Shown: piece by piece, positions 45,820-57,572 of the stretch
Layout: the number at the start of each line of letters is the position of its first letter
How positions within the stretch are numbered: position 1 is the first letter of the stretch
Program-made: the position numbers and the translations under genes
The notes under the pieces: generated by a model
What the model was told of the DNA's origin: nothing
Seen by the model: the letters and a program-made list of their open reading frames with translations, nothing else
Database searches by the model: none
Assembly (NCBI RefSeq): GCF_900115905.1
Contig: NZ_FOYD01000003.1
Location: 186,001 to 250,000, forward strand
Length of the DNA stretch: 64,000 bases
DNA from: Halopseudomonas formosensis
GTDB lineage: Bacteria; Pseudomonadota; Gammaproteobacteria; Pseudomonadales; Pseudomonadaceae
Direction: 5' to 3'

Positions 45820-47085
45820 ATGAGAACCACTATCAGATGGAGTTCCATCGCTCTGGCAGTTGCACTGGGCAATGGACTTATCGCCACTCAGGCCGTCGCT
45901 CAGGGAGAAGGTTTTGTTGAGGGGGCCTCCGCCACCCTGAGCAACCGCACCTTCTATTTCAACCGTGATTTCCGTGACAACGTTGGGCAGAGCAAGCGCG
46001 AGGAAACCGCCACCGGTTTCGCACTGCACTTCCAGTCCGGTTACACCGAAGGCCCGGTAGGCCTGGGCGCCGATGTGCTGGCTCTGGCAGGCATCAAACT
46101 GGACAGCGGCCGCGGCCGCGCCGGCACCGGACTGCTGCCGGTGGACAATGACGGTTCCGTACCGAACGAATACTCCGAGATTCGCGGTGCAGTGAAAGCC
46201 AACTTCGGTGGTGACACCGTACTGCGCTACGGCTACCACCTGCCGGAAAACCCGGTCATCGCCTACGAAGACTCCCGCCTGCTGCCCAACCACTACTTCG
46301 GTTACAGCATCACCAACACCTCGATCGATGGTCTGTTTCTGGAAGCCGGTCGTATGACCGACCGCGGTGAAATGAACGACTCCGCCGAGTATGAAGATCC
46401 CTATGGTTTCTCCGGCGGCGATATCGATCATGACAAGGTGACCTACCTGGGCGGTACCTACGAGTTCAGCGACAACCTCAGCGCCTCGCTGTATACCTCC
46501 AAGGCCGAAGACCTGTGGAAGCGCCACTTCGCCGGTATCACCCATACCGCCGAGCTGGGCAATGGCCTGAACCTGACCACCGATCTGGCCCACTACCATA
46601 CCTCCGACGACAGCCCGGTGGGTGAGGAATTCGGCAACAAGGCCACCTCGCTGGCCTTCACCCTGGGTGCCGGCTTCCATGACTTCACCGTAGCCTACCA
46701 GCGCATGGGCGGGGACTCCGGTTATGAATATGCCGACAACGCCATCTATCTGGCCAACTCGGTTCAGGTCATCGACTTCAACGCCAAGGACGAGCGCTCC
46801 TGGCAGGCCCGCTACGACTACAACTTCGAAGGCATGGGTATTCCCGGTCTGAGCTTCATGACCCGTTATGTGCGTGGCAGCAATATCGACACCGACTTTG
46901 TCGGCATTGATCGCGACACCCGCTGGGAACGCAGCACCGACCTGCGCTACACCATCCAGCGCGGCGCGCTGCAGGGCCTGGACCTGACCTGGCGTAACGC
47001 AACTGTCCGTCAGGACGCAGGCCTGGATGGGGGCGATATCGACGAGAACCGTCTGATCGCCTCCTACACCTGGACCCTGCTCTGA
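45820..47085 (+). CDS. OprD-family outer-membrane porin
   Basis: Porin of 421 aa: signal peptide (cut after QAVAQ), then an 18-strand-type OprD barrel (GFVEGASATLSNRTFYFNRD, LTWRNATVRQDAG, C-terminal YTWTLL). Family members take up basic amino acids, small peptides or carboxylates; the specificity cannot be told. GGAG lies before the ATG. Same position as in P. aeruginosa (between HIT and proS). Possible anaerobic control, see upstream box. Confidence 0.92.
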   Translation: MRTTIRWSSIALAVALGNGLIATQAVAQGEGFVEGASATLSNRTFYFNRDFRDNVGQSKREETATGFALHFQSGYTEGPVGLGADVLALAGIKLDSGRGRAGTGLLPVDNDGSVPNEYSEIRGAVKANFGGDTVLRYGYHLPENPVIAYEDSRLLPNHYFGYSITNTSIDGLFLEAGRMTDRGEMNDSAEYEDPYGFSGGDIDHDKVTYLGGTYEFSDNLSASLYTSKAEDLWKRHFAGITHTAELGNGLNLTTDLAHYHTSDDSPVGEEFGNKATSLAFTLGAGFHDFTVAYQRMGGDSGYEYADNAIYLANSVQVIDFNAKDERSWQARYDYNFEGMGIPGLSFMTRYVRGSNIDTDFVGIDRDTRWERSTDLRYTIQRGALQGLDLTWRNATVRQDAGLDGGDIDENRLIASYTWTLL

Positions 47086-47106
47086 GCACCACCCTGCTGT
47101 AACCCC

Positions 47107-47134
47107 GAAGAACCCGGCTCCGGCCGGGTTCTTC
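47107..47134 (+). terminator. Intrinsic terminator after the porin gene
   Basis: Perfect 12-bp stem GAAGAACCCGGC/GCCGGGTTCTTC with a TCCG loop, followed by GTTTCT. Lies 21 bases after the porin stop. Confidence 0.85.
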
Positions 47135-47246
47135 GTTTCTGCACCGACAGGCCGCCGAGGCCCGCTGACAGGCTATACGTCCATGGGGCGCGAACGTACA
47201 ATAGACGCCATTTCCCGATCTTCTCTCAGCAGGACACCACCCAGCC

Positions 47247-48980
47247 ATGCGCACCAGCCAATATCTGATCTCCACCCTCAAGGAAACTCCCAGCGACGCC
47301 GTCGTCATCAGCCACCAGCTGATGCTGCGCGCGGGCATGATCCGACGGATCGCCTCGGGGCTCTACACCTGGCTGCCGATGGGCCTGCGGGTGCTGCGCA
47401 AGGTGGAAGACATCGTGCGTGACGAGATGAACAAGGCCGGCGCCCTGGAGGTGCTGATGCCCGCCATCCAGCCCGCCGAACTGTGGCAGGAATCCGGCCG
47501 CTGGGAACAGTATGGCCCCGAACTGCTGCGCCTGAAGGACCGCCACGACCGCGAGTTCTGTGTCGGCCCGACCCACGAGGAAGTCATCACCGAGCTGGCC
47601 CGCAACGAGATCACCAGCTACAAGCAGCTGCCGCTGAACATGTATCAGATCCAGACCAAGTTCCGCGACGAGATCCGTCCGCGTTTCGGCCTGATGCGCG
47701 CCCGGGAATTCATCATGAAGGACGCCTACTCCTTCCACATGGATCAGGCCTCCCTGCAGCAGACCTACGACCGCATGTACCAGGCCTACAGCAACATCTT
47801 CACCCGTCTGGGTCTGGAGTTCCGCCCTGTGGTGGCGGACAACGGCTCCATCGGCGGTGAAGGTTCCCACGAGTTCCACGTGCTGGCCGAGTCCGGTGAG
47901 GACGACATCGTGTTCTCCGACACCGGCCGTTACGCGGCCAACATCGAGAAGGCCACCGCCCAGCTGCCCCAGGGCGAGCGTCCGGCGCCGAGCCAGCAGA
48001 TGCAGCTGGTCGACACCCCCGACCAGACCACCATCGAGGCGGTGTGCCAGTTCCTCGACCTGCCGGCAACCCGGACCGTCAAGTCGCTGATCGTGCTCGG
48101 TGCCGCCGAAAAGGATCAGCCCCAGCCGCTGGTTGCGCTGATCCTGCGTGGCGACCATGAGCTGAACGAGATCAAGGCCGAAAACCACCCGGCCGTCCAT
48201 GCTCCGCTGACCTTCGCCAGCGAAGCGCAGATCCAGCAGGCGCTGGGCTGCAAGCCGGGCTCCATCGGTCCGGTCGGCATGAACATCAAGGTCATTGCCG
48301 ACCACAGCGCGGCCCATCTGGCCGACTTCGTCTGCGGCGCCAATCAGGACGGCAAGCACCTGACCGGCGTCAACTGGGATCGCGATGCCCGTTACGACGA
48401 GGTGGCCGACCTGCGCAACGTGGTCGAAGGGGATATCAGCCCTGATGGCGACGGCAAGCTGGTGATCAAGCGCGGTATCGAGGTCGGCCATATCTTCCAG
48501 CTGGGCCGAAAGTACAGCGAGGCCATGGGCTGCAGCGTACTCAACGAACAGGGCAAGACCAGCACCCTGCTGATGGGCTGCTACGGCATCGGCGTGTCCC
48601 GCGTGGTGGCTGCCGCCATCGAGCAGAACTATGACGACCGCGGCATCCTCTGGCCCGACGCCCTGGCCCCCTTCCAGGTCGCCCTGGTGCCGATGAAGAT
48701 GGAAAGCTCCGACGCCGTGCGCGAAGCCACCGAACAGCTCTACTCCGCGCTGCAGCAGGCGGGCGTGGAAGTGCTGCTGGACGACCGCGACAAGAAGACC
48801 AGCCCCGGGGTGAAATTTGCCGACATGGACCTGATCGGCATTCCGCACCGGGTGGTCATCAGTGACCGCGGCCTGGCTGAAGGTCAACTGGAATACAAGT
48901 ACCGCCGCGCCGAGAACGCCGAGAGCGTGCCCGCGGACCAGATGTTCGACTTCCTGCTCAAACGTATCGGACGTTCATGA
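47247..48980 (+). CDS. proS: Prolyl-tRNA synthetase (bacterial type with editing insert)
   Basis: Class II synthetase of 577 aa, close to E. coli (572). Motif 1 region ([16 protein letters not shown]), motif 2 ([21 protein letters not shown]), the INS editing domain at about residues 230-390 and the C-terminal anticodon domain ([20 protein letters not shown]). Overlaps the next gene by four bases (ATGA). Confidence 0.97.
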   Translation: MRTSQYLISTLKETPSDAVVISHQLMLRAGMIRRIASGLYTWLPMGLRVLRKVEDIVRDEMNKAGALEVLMPAIQPAELWQESGRWEQYGPELLRLKDRHDREFCVGPTHEEVITELARNEITSYKQLPLNMYQIQTKFRDEIRPRFGLMRAREFIMKDAYSFHMDQASLQQTYDRMYQAYSNIFTRLGLEFRPVVADNGSIGGEGSHEFHVLAESGEDDIVFSDTGRYAANIEKATAQLPQGERPAPSQQMQLVDTPDQTTIEAVCQFLDLPATRTVKSLIVLGAAEKDQPQPLVALILRGDHELNEIKAENHPAVHAPLTFASEAQIQQALGCKPGSIGPVGMNIKVIADHSAAHLADFVCGANQDGKHLTGVNWDRDARYDEVADLRNVVEGDISPDGDGKLVIKRGIEVGHIFQLGRKYSEAMGCSVLNEQGKTSTLLMGCYGIGVSRVVAAAIEQNYDDRGILWPDALAPFQVALVPMKMESSDAVREATEQLYSALQQAGVEVLLDDRDKKTSPGVKFADMDLIGIPHRVVISDRGLAEGQLEYKYRRAENAESVPADQMFDFLLKRIGRS

Positions 48981-49690
48981 AAACAGCGCTGCATAATTCA
49001 CTGGCACCCTGGGCAGTCTGGCTGTGCGCCGGCCTGCTGCTCAGCGGTTGCAGCACCCAGCAGCCGGCCAGCCCGGCTGCCAACCGTGTCGAGCACAATC
49101 TGGTCAGCCACACCCTGAGCATTGACGCAGGCGAACCACGGGTACTGTCCCGCCCCCAGCGGATCATCCGGGTAACCGAGCACAAGCTGCATGAAGTCAT
49201 CGAGCTGGATGCCGAGGGCCGACAGCTGAGCAGCCGGGAGAGCTACCAGACGGTGCCCTGGGCCAACCAGACGCTGACCCTGATTGCCGAAGGTCAGGAG
49301 TTTGCGCTGCAGACCGACCATGAAGGTGCGGTACGCCTGAACCTGCTGGAGGAGCAGTTCGTGGATCTGGACCTGAACCAGCTTCGCGCCATTGAACTGG
49401 TTGCCAGAACCAACGGCAATGTAGTTGCCGAGGCCGACCTGCTGGTCAGCCGCGAGCTGCGCAGTCTGCTGCAGCAGGCCGTGCCGCTGATCTACGACAG
49501 CCTGGAGGAAGGGGATGTCGACCAGTGGGTGAGCCGCGTCCGGCAGCTGGAAGCCCTGGGCCTGAGCGAGGAATCCACCCAGCTGGAGAACATGCTCATA
49601 CTGCTGACGATCGGCGATCCGGAGCTGCAGTTCGAGTTCGTCGAAGCCCTCGACCGGCAACAGGCACAGGACCACAACGGACAGCCCTGA
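48977..49690 (+). CDS. Uncharacterised lipoprotein downstream of proS
   Basis: Protein of 237 aa with a lipobox ([10 protein letters not shown], Cys at about residue 25). The mature part is charged and mostly helical at the C-terminus; no known domain recognised. Starts inside the proS stop and is followed closely by the lytic transglycosylase gene, so all three may be co-transcribed. Equivalent position in P. aeruginosa is PA0955. Confidence 0.75.
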   Translation: MKTALHNSLAPWAVWLCAGLLLSGCSTQQPASPAANRVEHNLVSHTLSIDAGEPRVLSRPQRIIRVTEHKLHEVIELDAEGRQLSSRESYQTVPWANQTLTLIAEGQEFALQTDHEGAVRLNLLEEQFVDLDLNQLRAIELVARTNGNVVAEADLLVSRELRSLLQQAVPLIYDSLEEGDVDQWVSRVRQLEALGLSEESTQLENMLILLTIGDPELQFEFVEALDRQQAQDHNGQP

Positions 49691-49691
49691 C

Positions 49692-50270
49692 ATGCTGCGC
49701 AACACATGGATAGTGTTATGTCTTCTGCTCTGCACCGCCCCGGGAGTCGGGGCAGTGAGCCAGAGCCCGCCGGTCGACCCCGAGCTGCGTGCGCTGCTGA
49801 TGGAGGCGGTGTCCCAGGCTGACAGCTTCAGTGACGCCTTCGATGCCCAGGTCTGGCTGCTGGACATGTCCACGCGAATGCGCCGCTATATCCCCGACGA
49901 GGCCGAGCGTCTGCGCTTTCTGCGTCTGGTGCACCGCGAAGCTACCCGCGCCGGGCTCAAGCCCGACCTGGTATTGGCGGTCATTCATGTGGAAAGCCTG
50001 TTCGACCGCTTCGCCCTGTCCCGGGCTGGCGCCCAGGGCATCATGCAGGTCATGCCCTTCTGGAAAAACGAACTGGGCCGGCCGGATGACAACCTGATAG
50101 ACCTGGCCACCAACCTGCGTTACGGCTGCACCATTCTCAAGTACTACCTGGATCTGGAAAAAGGTGATCTGCGGCGCGCCCTGGCCCGCTACAACGGCAG
50201 CCTGGGCAGTCACAGGTACCCGGACAAGGTGCAGGAATACTGGTACCGCTATTGGTACGTCCGCGACTGA
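49692..50270 (+). CDS. Lytic murein transglycosylase, SLT domain
   Basis: Exported protein of 192 aa; signal peptide ends near GVGAVS. SLT/goose-lysozyme-like domain with the catalytic Glu in VIHVESLFDRFALS, then GAQGIMQVMPFWKNELG and ALARYNGSLGSHRYP. Cleaves peptidoglycan glycan strands. It begins one base after the lipoprotein stop. Confidence 0.9.
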   Translation: MLRNTWIVLCLLLCTAPGVGAVSQSPPVDPELRALLMEAVSQADSFSDAFDAQVWLLDMSTRMRRYIPDEAERLRFLRLVHREATRAGLKPDLVLAVIHVESLFDRFALSRAGAQGIMQVMPFWKNELGRPDDNLIDLATNLRYGCTILKYYLDLEKGDLRRALARYNGSLGSHRYPDKVQEYWYRYWYVRD

Positions 50271-50276
50271 GTCCGC

Positions 50277-50729
50277 TCAGTTCCGGTCCTGATCCAGCAG
50301 TGCCAGCAGGGATGCTTCGGTCTGCGGCCCGGGCAGGCTGTGCACCAGCTCACCGGCGGGATTGAAAATGTAGGTGGTAGGCAGCACCTGCGGGCGCTCC
50401 AGCTCCAGACTCTTCTCGAAGTCCTGCCCCATCACCGGAAAGGCAATCCCCATGCGGTCGGACAGTTCGCGCAGCTCCTCACCGCTGACACCGTCGTAAT
50501 TGACGCCGAATACGCGGATATCCGGCCGCGCCGCCGCCAGCCGGTTGAACTCAGGCAACTCGTGCAGACAGGGAGCACACCACTCTGCCCAGTAGTTGAC
50601 CACCACCCAGTTGCCCTGCAGCTCGGTCCTGGCCACGGCTTCGCCCTGGTGATCGCGCCACTGCTCGCTGCCGCAGCCGGCCAGCCCGAACGCTGCAATC
50701 ACCAGCGTTACCCACAACCACTTTCTCAT
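50277..50729 (-). CDS. TlpA-family thiol-disulfide lipoprotein
   Basis: Thioredoxin-fold protein of 150 aa with a lipobox (FGLAGCGS, Cys at about residue 19) and active site AEWCAPCLHELPEF; the cis-Pro loop is LPTTYIF. Likely a periplasmic, membrane-bound reductase or resolvase of disulfides. Start overlaps the YihY gene stop by four bases. Equivalent to P. aeruginosa PA0953. Confidence 0.9.
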   Translation of the reverse strand: MRKWLWVTLVIAAFGLAGCGSEQWRDHQGEAVARTELQGNWVVVNYWAEWCAPCLHELPEFNRLAAARPDIRVFGVNYDGVSGEELRELSDRMGIAFPVMGQDFEKSLELERPQVLPTTYIFNPAGELVHSLPGPQTEASLLALLDQDRN

Positions 50730-51979
50730 GCGCCCTCCCCCTCCGCGTTCGCCTGGCCGTCATCCGCCAGCCAGCTGCGCAGGCTGCCGTCCAGCACCAG
50801 CCGGCGACAGTCTTCCAGCCTCTGCAGCGCTTCGCGCAGCGGCGGATACCAGTCTTCATGCTGCCCCAGTGTAACCGGCAATTGCGCCACCGATGGCATG
50901 GGTTCGGGCAGGCTGCCCAGCAGTTCGGCCAGCGTCATCTGCCCGGGGTCGCGGCTCAGCACATAGCCGCCCTGCTGGGCACGGGTGATCAGTCGCTGCT
51001 GCTCCATCCACTCGGTCAGGTCCAGCCACTGGTCTTCGGGCATGATCCAACCCGAGGCGTTGACCCCGGGCAGATCGACCACCTGCCCGCTTTTCTGCGC
51101 CTGCATGAACACTCGCAGCAGTGCCAGCAGGCTGAGCAACCAGGGCTGGGCCGGACGCTGCCAGGCGGCGCTGCTGCCCAGATTGCACACCAGTTCGGCA
51201 CCGAACAGGATGATCAACCAGCTGACATAGATCCACAGCAGAAACAGCGGGAAGGTGGCAAAGGCGCCGTAGATCAGCTGGAAGCTGGGAAACAGCGCGA
51301 CATACAGGGCAAAGCACGCCTTGGCTCCCTCGAACAGCAACGCCACCAGCACACCACCGGCCAATGCATGGCGAAAACGCACCCGAGTGTTGGGTACGGC
51401 GGCGAAGATCAGGGTAAAAGCGGCAATGCTCAGCATCAGCGGCAGCCAGGCGAGCAGCTCCTTCCAGGCCGAAGCCAGCATGGCGTCGCCGGTGAGAAAG
51501 GACAGCGAAGCCAGATAGGTACTGACCACGAAACCGGCTCCCAGCAACAGGGGTCCCAGACTGAGCACCGCCCAGTACAGCAGAAAGCTCGACAGCCCGC
51601 GTCGGGGCTGGCGGATACGCCAGATGGCATTGAAGGATTTTTCGATATTCACCAGCATCAGGAAGGCAGTGACCATCAGCAGCGCCACACCGATGCCGGT
51701 GAGCTGCCGGGCCTGCTGGGAGAATTCGCTGAGGTATTCGCGCAGCGCCGCCCCGGTGGAGGGCACGAAGTTGTCGAAGATGAAACCCTCGATCTGGCTG
51801 CCGACCTGACTGAAGGCCGGGATCGCCGCCAGCATCGCGTAGGTCACAGTCATTACCGGCACCACGGCAAACAGCGTGGTGTAGGTCAGGGCAGCGGCAT
51901 TCTTGGGACAGTTATCCTCGCCAAAGCGGCGCAGCAGGTAGCGACAGAAGTGCATCAGCCGCTGGAGTCGACGTGTCAT
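50726..51979 (-). CDS. YihY/BrkB-family inner-membrane protein (417 aa)
   Basis: Six predicted membrane helices within residues 30-260 (NAAALTYTTLFAVVPVMTVTYA, LLLGAGFVVSTYLASL, FPLFLLWIYVSWLIILFGAE), followed by a soluble C-terminal domain of about 140 residues resembling a winged helix. The old RNase BN label for this family is not supported. Divergent from arsC and co-transcribed with the TlpA-like gene. A second family member is at 61048. Confidence 0.88.
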   Translation of the reverse strand: MTRRLQRLMHFCRYLLRRFGEDNCPKNAAALTYTTLFAVVPVMTVTYAMLAAIPAFSQVGSQIEGFIFDNFVPSTGAALREYLSEFSQQARQLTGIGVALLMVTAFLMLVNIEKSFNAIWRIRQPRRGLSSFLLYWAVLSLGPLLLGAGFVVSTYLASLSFLTGDAMLASAWKELLAWLPLMLSIAAFTLIFAAVPNTRVRFRHALAGGVLVALLFEGAKACFALYVALFPSFQLIYGAFATFPLFLLWIYVSWLIILFGAELVCNLGSSAAWQRPAQPWLLSLLALLRVFMQAQKSGQVVDLPGVNASGWIMPEDQWLDLTEWMEQQRLITRAQQGGYVLSRDPGQMTLAELLGSLPEPMPSVAQLPVTLGQHEDWYPPLREALQRLEDCRRLVLDGSLRSWLADDGQANAEGEGA

Positions 51980-52139
51980 TCATGTTCCCTGACAATGGTT
52001 GCAAGTACCTGCGCTGGACGGAACCGGTGCAAGGACTTGTCCCGTAACACCGCCGGATGGCTTTTCCAGAGCGCTTTAGGCTTAGAATAGCGGGCAAGCC
52101 CGGCTTAAACCACCCACAGGATCTGATTGGAGAGCTGCC

Positions 52140-53525
<1,386 letters not shown>

Positions 53526-53552
53526 ACTCACCGCCGCCCGGCTCGCCGGAGT

Positions 53553-53636
53553 CTGTTATTGTGCGGAGCAAGGCGCGAGGAGTGAAGTTTGGTATTCCAA
53601 ATGAACGACGAGCTACGCAGCGCCGCGCAATAACAG
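53553..53636. mobile_element. 84-bp MITE-like element with terminal inverted repeats
   Basis: Ends are CTGTTATTGTGCGG and CCGCGCAATAACAG, which match 13 of 14 bases when one is inverted. The inside holds TTTGGTATTCCAAA and no ORF. Sits between the convergent DUF2069 and hda genes, where it may also work as a transcription end. Similar short elements occur in Pseudomonas genomes (from memory). No obvious target-site duplication was seen. Confidence 0.6.
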
Positions 53637-53644
53637 GCCCGGCG

Positions 53645-54355
53645 CTACCAGCCCATTACCCGCTTGACGAAGGGAATGGTCAGCTTGTGCTGGGCCTGCA
53701 GGGAGGCCTGATCCAGCTGCTCCAGCGCCGCGAAAAGCTCACCCATGCCCCGGGCACCGCGACTGAGGATGTAGCGCGCCACCTCGTCGGGCAGCTGCAG
53801 CCCGCGGCGCTCGGCACGCATCTTCAGCATCTGCTGCTTGGCCTCGTCGTCCAGCGACTGCAGCTGGAACACCAGCCCCCAGCCCAGGCGTGACACCAGA
53901 TCCGGCAGTTGGAACCCCAGCACCCGGGGCGCCGCACCGGCGGCCATGAGCAGGCGGCCCTGACGCTGCTGAATGCGGTTGTAGAGATGGAACAGACTCT
54001 CTTCCCAGTCACTATGCCCGGCCAGCACATCCAGGCCATCGAGACACAGCAGGTCGACTTCATCCATGCCCTCGAGCAGGCCGGGACCGTGGTCGATCAC
54101 CTCGTCCAGGGGCAGATACATGGCCAGGGAACCGGCTTCGGCCATGCGGTGGCAGGCCGCCTGCAGCAGATGGGAGCGCCCGCTGTCGGGTGCACCCCAG
54201 ATGTAGACGCAGCGCTCTTCGGGGGTCTGCAACGGGTCCGACAGGCGCTGCAGCACATCCAGCACCCCGGCATTGGGGCCACCGAAGAAGCTGTCGAAGG
54301 TTGCCTCGTCCCGGAGCTTGACGCCCAGGGGCAGCTGCATGGGTTGACCGGACAT
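53645..54355 (-). CDS. hda: DnaA inactivator Hda
   Basis: AAA+ protein of 236 aa homologous to DnaA domain III. Walker A is the altered GAPDSGRSHL, Walker B DLLCLDGLDVLAG, with box VII GARGMGELFAALEQLD. The N-terminal clamp-binding motif MQLPLGVKL is present, so it should act in regulatory inactivation of DnaA with the sliding clamp. Single gene downstream of the DUF2066 gene. Confidence 0.94.
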   Translation of the reverse strand: MSGQPMQLPLGVKLRDEATFDSFFGGPNAGVLDVLQRLSDPLQTPEERCVYIWGAPDSGRSHLLQAACHRMAEAGSLAMYLPLDEVIDHGPGLLEGMDEVDLLCLDGLDVLAGHSDWEESLFHLYNRIQQRQGRLLMAAGAAPRVLGFQLPDLVSRLGWGLVFQLQSLDDEAKQQMLKMRAERRGLQLPDEVARYILSRGARGMGELFAALEQLDQASLQAQHKLTIPFVKRVMGW

Positions 54356-54401
54356 CAGACGCGCCCCGTCACGACAGTAACCGCATTACCCATGGGCCGC
54401 C

Positions 54402-55619
54402 TTAACCGCGCCAACGGAAATAGAGTGTGGGCAGCGCCGGGGCAGCCGGTTCGACCGGCTGCTGAGTGGCGGCCACGTCCGGCGCGGCCGAGTCTTCCTC
54501 ATCTGCCATCTCGGCTGACTCCGCCTCAGCTACCGGCGACTCGGGGGCGTTGGGGTCCAGCTCGACAAGGGGCAGATCGGTCTGTTCCGTTTGAACCGAC
54601 TCGAACTCCGGCTCGGGCTCCGGCTCACGCACCGGCTCCTCGATCCGCTGCAGGCGCATATCCAGCCCCAGCATGCGTTCGAGCTGCTCCTCACTGCCCG
54701 GGAAGCTGACCTGCAGCACCACTTCATCCCCTTCGATGCTCAGCAGCCGCGGCTGCTGCTGGGTACCCAGCCGGCGCAGCATGCCCAGCAGAGCGGAGTA
54801 GGCGCCCACGCCGTCGACACCCTGCACATGCAGACGCCACTCGGCATGCTCGCCGGTGGCAGCAGCAGGAATGGCGTACTGGGCAAAGACCTGAGCGGCC
54901 AGGGCCTGCATCAGCTCGTCGGCCGCCTGGGTGGCAGAGCCGCTGATGGTCCCGGACTGGTGCTGATCATTGAGCCACAGGGTCCACTGCAACTCGGTGT
55001 TCTCGTCGGAGCCGCCGGCAACCAAGGCCAGAGTGCCATCAGCGGGATAGCGCTTGCTGGCTTCCAGCAGCTCTTCGCTGCTGGCCTGACGAATGACCTG
55101 CTCGCTGACCAGGCTCAGGTCCTGCAGATCAGCGAGGGGAAAGCTCAGGGCCACCCCGCGATGCTGTGCTGCCTGCTTCAGCAGCAATGCCCGGGGAGCC
55201 ACCGGGCTAAGCAGTCTGTCGCCCAGTTCCCCGGCTTCTACGGCCCACAGCAGTATGCCCGGTCGGTTGGGCCCCAGCAGCGGCTGACCGGACTGCTTGA
55301 GTACACGACCCAGGGCATCGGGCTCGAACTGGATGCGCAGCTGCCCGCCTTCAGCGGTGGCGATCCGGCTCATCAATTCCTGGGGAGATTTGAGGGCGTT
55401 GGCGATAGCCTGGTGCTTCAGATCAACATTCTGGCCGGCCAGGCGTTGCAACATGACCACGGTGGCCTCACGCAGGGCCTGATCACGGCTCTGGTCTTCC
55501 TGCTGGGTGAGTTGAACCTGGTAGAGGTTATCCAGTACAGCGGCCGGAGCGTGGAGCGCGGCCACAAGAGCCATGCCTGACAGGAGCGCGCGGATGCCTT
55601 GCTTGAAACCCATGGTCAT
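54402..55619 (-). CDS. DUF2066 exported protein
   Basis: Protein of 405 aa with a signal peptide (LVAALHAPAAVLD) and the DUF2066 domain (QALREATVVMLQRLAG, NRPGILLWAVEAGE). The C-terminal 90 residues are acidic and rich in Glu, Pro and Ala (low complexity). Function unknown; in pseudomonads it lies between hda and purM, as here. The start may be the ATG two codons further in (55613), where GGA is better placed. Confidence 0.82.
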   Translation of the reverse strand: MTMGFKQGIRALLSGMALVAALHAPAAVLDNLYQVQLTQQEDQSRDQALREATVVMLQRLAGQNVDLKHQAIANALKSPQELMSRIATAEGGQLRIQFEPDALGRVLKQSGQPLLGPNRPGILLWAVEAGELGDRLLSPVAPRALLLKQAAQHRGVALSFPLADLQDLSLVSEQVIRQASSEELLEASKRYPADGTLALVAGGSDENTELQWTLWLNDQHQSGTISGSATQAADELMQALAAQVFAQYAIPAAATGEHAEWRLHVQGVDGVGAYSALLGMLRRLGTQQQPRLLSIEGDEVVLQVSFPGSEEQLERMLGLDMRLQRIEEPVREPEPEPEFESVQTEQTDLPLVELDPNAPESPVAEAESAEMADEEDSAAPDVAATQQPVEPAAPALPTLYFRWRG

Positions 55620-55832
55620 TCCATATGATGATGCTGCCGCGCCGAAAACGGCCTGCTACAGCGGTCGTAAAGCGCATACATTAAACAAGCACCGCTGCGG
55701 CGGCAACCGCAGCGCGCAAAGTTGTCCGGGCATGGTCGGGCAGCGCTGGAATTTGCTACACTAGCGCGCTATATCGCGACACCCCCTTGCGGGTCTGTTC
55801 GCCTCCTCCCTTTGATGACTCGAGACCCACGC

Positions 55833-56897
55833 ATGAGCAGCCAAACGCCCTCCAAGCCTTCCATCAGTTACAAGGACGCCGGTGTCGATATCGACGCAGG
55901 CAATGCGCTTGTAGATCGTATCAAGCACGTCGCCAAACGCACCGCACGCCCGGAAGTCATGGGTGGCCTCGGCGGCTTCGGCGCGCTGTGCGAGATTCCC
56001 GCCGGCTACAAGCAGCCGGTGCTGGTATCGGGTACCGACGGTGTGGGCACCAAGCTGCGCCTGGCGATGGATCTGGGCAAGCATGACCAGATTGGTATCG
56101 ATCTGGTGGCCATGTGCGTGAACGACCTGGTGGTATGTGGCGCCGAGCCGCTGTTCTTCCTCGACTACTACGCCACCGGCAAACTCAATGTGGACGTCGC
56201 CGCCCAGGTGGTCACCGGTATCGGTGCCGGTTGCGAACTGGCCGGCTGTGCGCTGGTCGGTGGCGAGACCGCCGAGATGCCCGGCATGTACGAAGGTGAT
56301 GACTACGACCTGGCCGGTTTCTGCGTCGGTGTGGTGGAGAAGAGCGAGATCATCGACGGCAGCAAGGTGCAGGCCGGCGACGTGCTGCTCGCCCTGCCCT
56401 CCTCCGGCCCGCACTCCAATGGCTACTCGCTGATCCGCAAGATCATCGAGGTCGCCGGTGCCGACATCCAGAACATCCAGCTCGACGGCAAGCCCCTGAC
56501 CGAGCTGCTGATGGCCCCCACCCGCATCTACGTCAAGGCACTGCTGCAACTGATCCGTGAGACCGGTGCGGTCAAGGCCATGGCCCACATCACCGGTGGC
56601 GGCCTGCTGGAGAACATTCCCCGCGTACTGCCCCAGGGCGCCAGTGCCAGCATCGACCTGAGCAGCTGGCAGCGCCCGGCAGTGTTCAACTGGCTGCAGG
56701 AGCAGGGCAACGTCGACGAGACCGAAATGCACCGCGTGCTCAACTGCGGCGTGGGCATGGTCATCTGCGTCGCCGCAGACCAGGCCGAGCGCGCCCTGCA
56801 GGTGCTGCGTGACGCCGGGGAATCGCCCTGGGTCATCGGTGCCATCGAACAGGCCGACGCCAGTGGCGAGGCCGTCGTACTGCGCAGCGGCAACTGA
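55833..56897 (+). CDS. purM: Phosphoribosylformylglycinamidine cyclo-ligase
   Basis: AIR synthetase of 354 aa. [20 protein letters not shown], the [16 protein letters not shown] phosphate-binding block and [17 protein letters not shown] are family hallmarks. ATG at 55833 ([10 protein letters not shown]) is chosen over upstream in-frame ATGs because the family starts just before SYKDAG. Divergent from the DUF2066 gene; followed by purN after three bases. Confidence 0.96.
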   Translation: MSSQTPSKPSISYKDAGVDIDAGNALVDRIKHVAKRTARPEVMGGLGGFGALCEIPAGYKQPVLVSGTDGVGTKLRLAMDLGKHDQIGIDLVAMCVNDLVVCGAEPLFFLDYYATGKLNVDVAAQVVTGIGAGCELAGCALVGGETAEMPGMYEGDDYDLAGFCVGVVEKSEIIDGSKVQAGDVLLALPSSGPHSNGYSLIRKIIEVAGADIQNIQLDGKPLTELLMAPTRIYVKALLQLIRETGAVKAMAHITGGGLLENIPRVLPQGASASIDLSSWQRPAVFNWLQEQGNVDETEMHRVLNCGVGMVICVAADQAERALQVLRDAGESPWVIGAIEQADASGEAVVLRSGN

Positions 56898-56900
56898 TAC

Positions 56901-57572
56901 GTGGGTTGCCGCACCGTCATCCTGATCTCCGGATCAGGCAGCAACCTGCAGGCATTCATCGATACCCTGCACCCCGAGCAGGCTGACATCGTCGCGGTCA
57001 TTTCCAACCGCGCCGATGCCTATGGACTGGAACGGGCGGCCCGAGCCGGCATCCCCCATGCCGTGCTCAGCCACAGGGACTACCCGGACCGCGCCAGCTA
57101 CGATCAGGCGCTGGCCGCGCTGATCGACAGCTACCAGCCGGAGCTGGTGATACTCGCCGGTTTCATGCGCATCCTCACCCCCGGGTTCGTCAGCCACTAC
57201 CTGGGCCGCCTGCTGAACATCCACCCCTCCCTGCTGCCCAAGTACACCGGGCTGCATACCCACCAGCGTGCCCTGGAAGCCGGTGACAGCGAACACGGCG
57301 CCACCGTACACTTCGTTACCGAGGAACTGGACGGCGGGCCGGCAATCATGCAATCCCACGTACCGGTACTGCCCGATGACACGGCCGACAGTCTGGCCGA
57401 GCGCGTGCGCAACACCGAGCACCGTCTCTACCCGCTGGCTGCCAGCCTGTACATCGAAGGACGTCTGCGCCTGGAGGATGGCCGGGCCCTGCTGGACGGC
57501 TCGCCCCTGCCGGCCAGCGGCCTGCGGCTGGACCAATTTGAAATGGACATGCGAGGTAACCGCAATGACTGA
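56901..57572 (+). CDS. purN: Phosphoribosylglycinamide formyltransferase (folate-dependent)
   Basis: Enzyme of 223 aa starting with GTG at 56901. Catalytic sites: ISGSGSNLQAFID, ILAGFMRILTPGF, NIHPSLLPKYTGLHTH (Asn, His) and the Asp of HFVTEELDGGPAI. Transfers formyl from 10-formyl-THF to GAR. Overlaps the next gene by eight bases. Confidence 0.96.
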   Translation: MGCRTVILISGSGSNLQAFIDTLHPEQADIVAVISNRADAYGLERAARAGIPHAVLSHRDYPDRASYDQALAALIDSYQPELVILAGFMRILTPGFVSHYLGRLLNIHPSLLPKYTGLHTHQRALEAGDSEHGATVHFVTEELDGGPAIMQSHVPVLPDDTADSLAERVRNTEHRLYPLAASLYIEGRLRLEDGRALLDGSPLPASGLRLDQFEMDMRGNRND

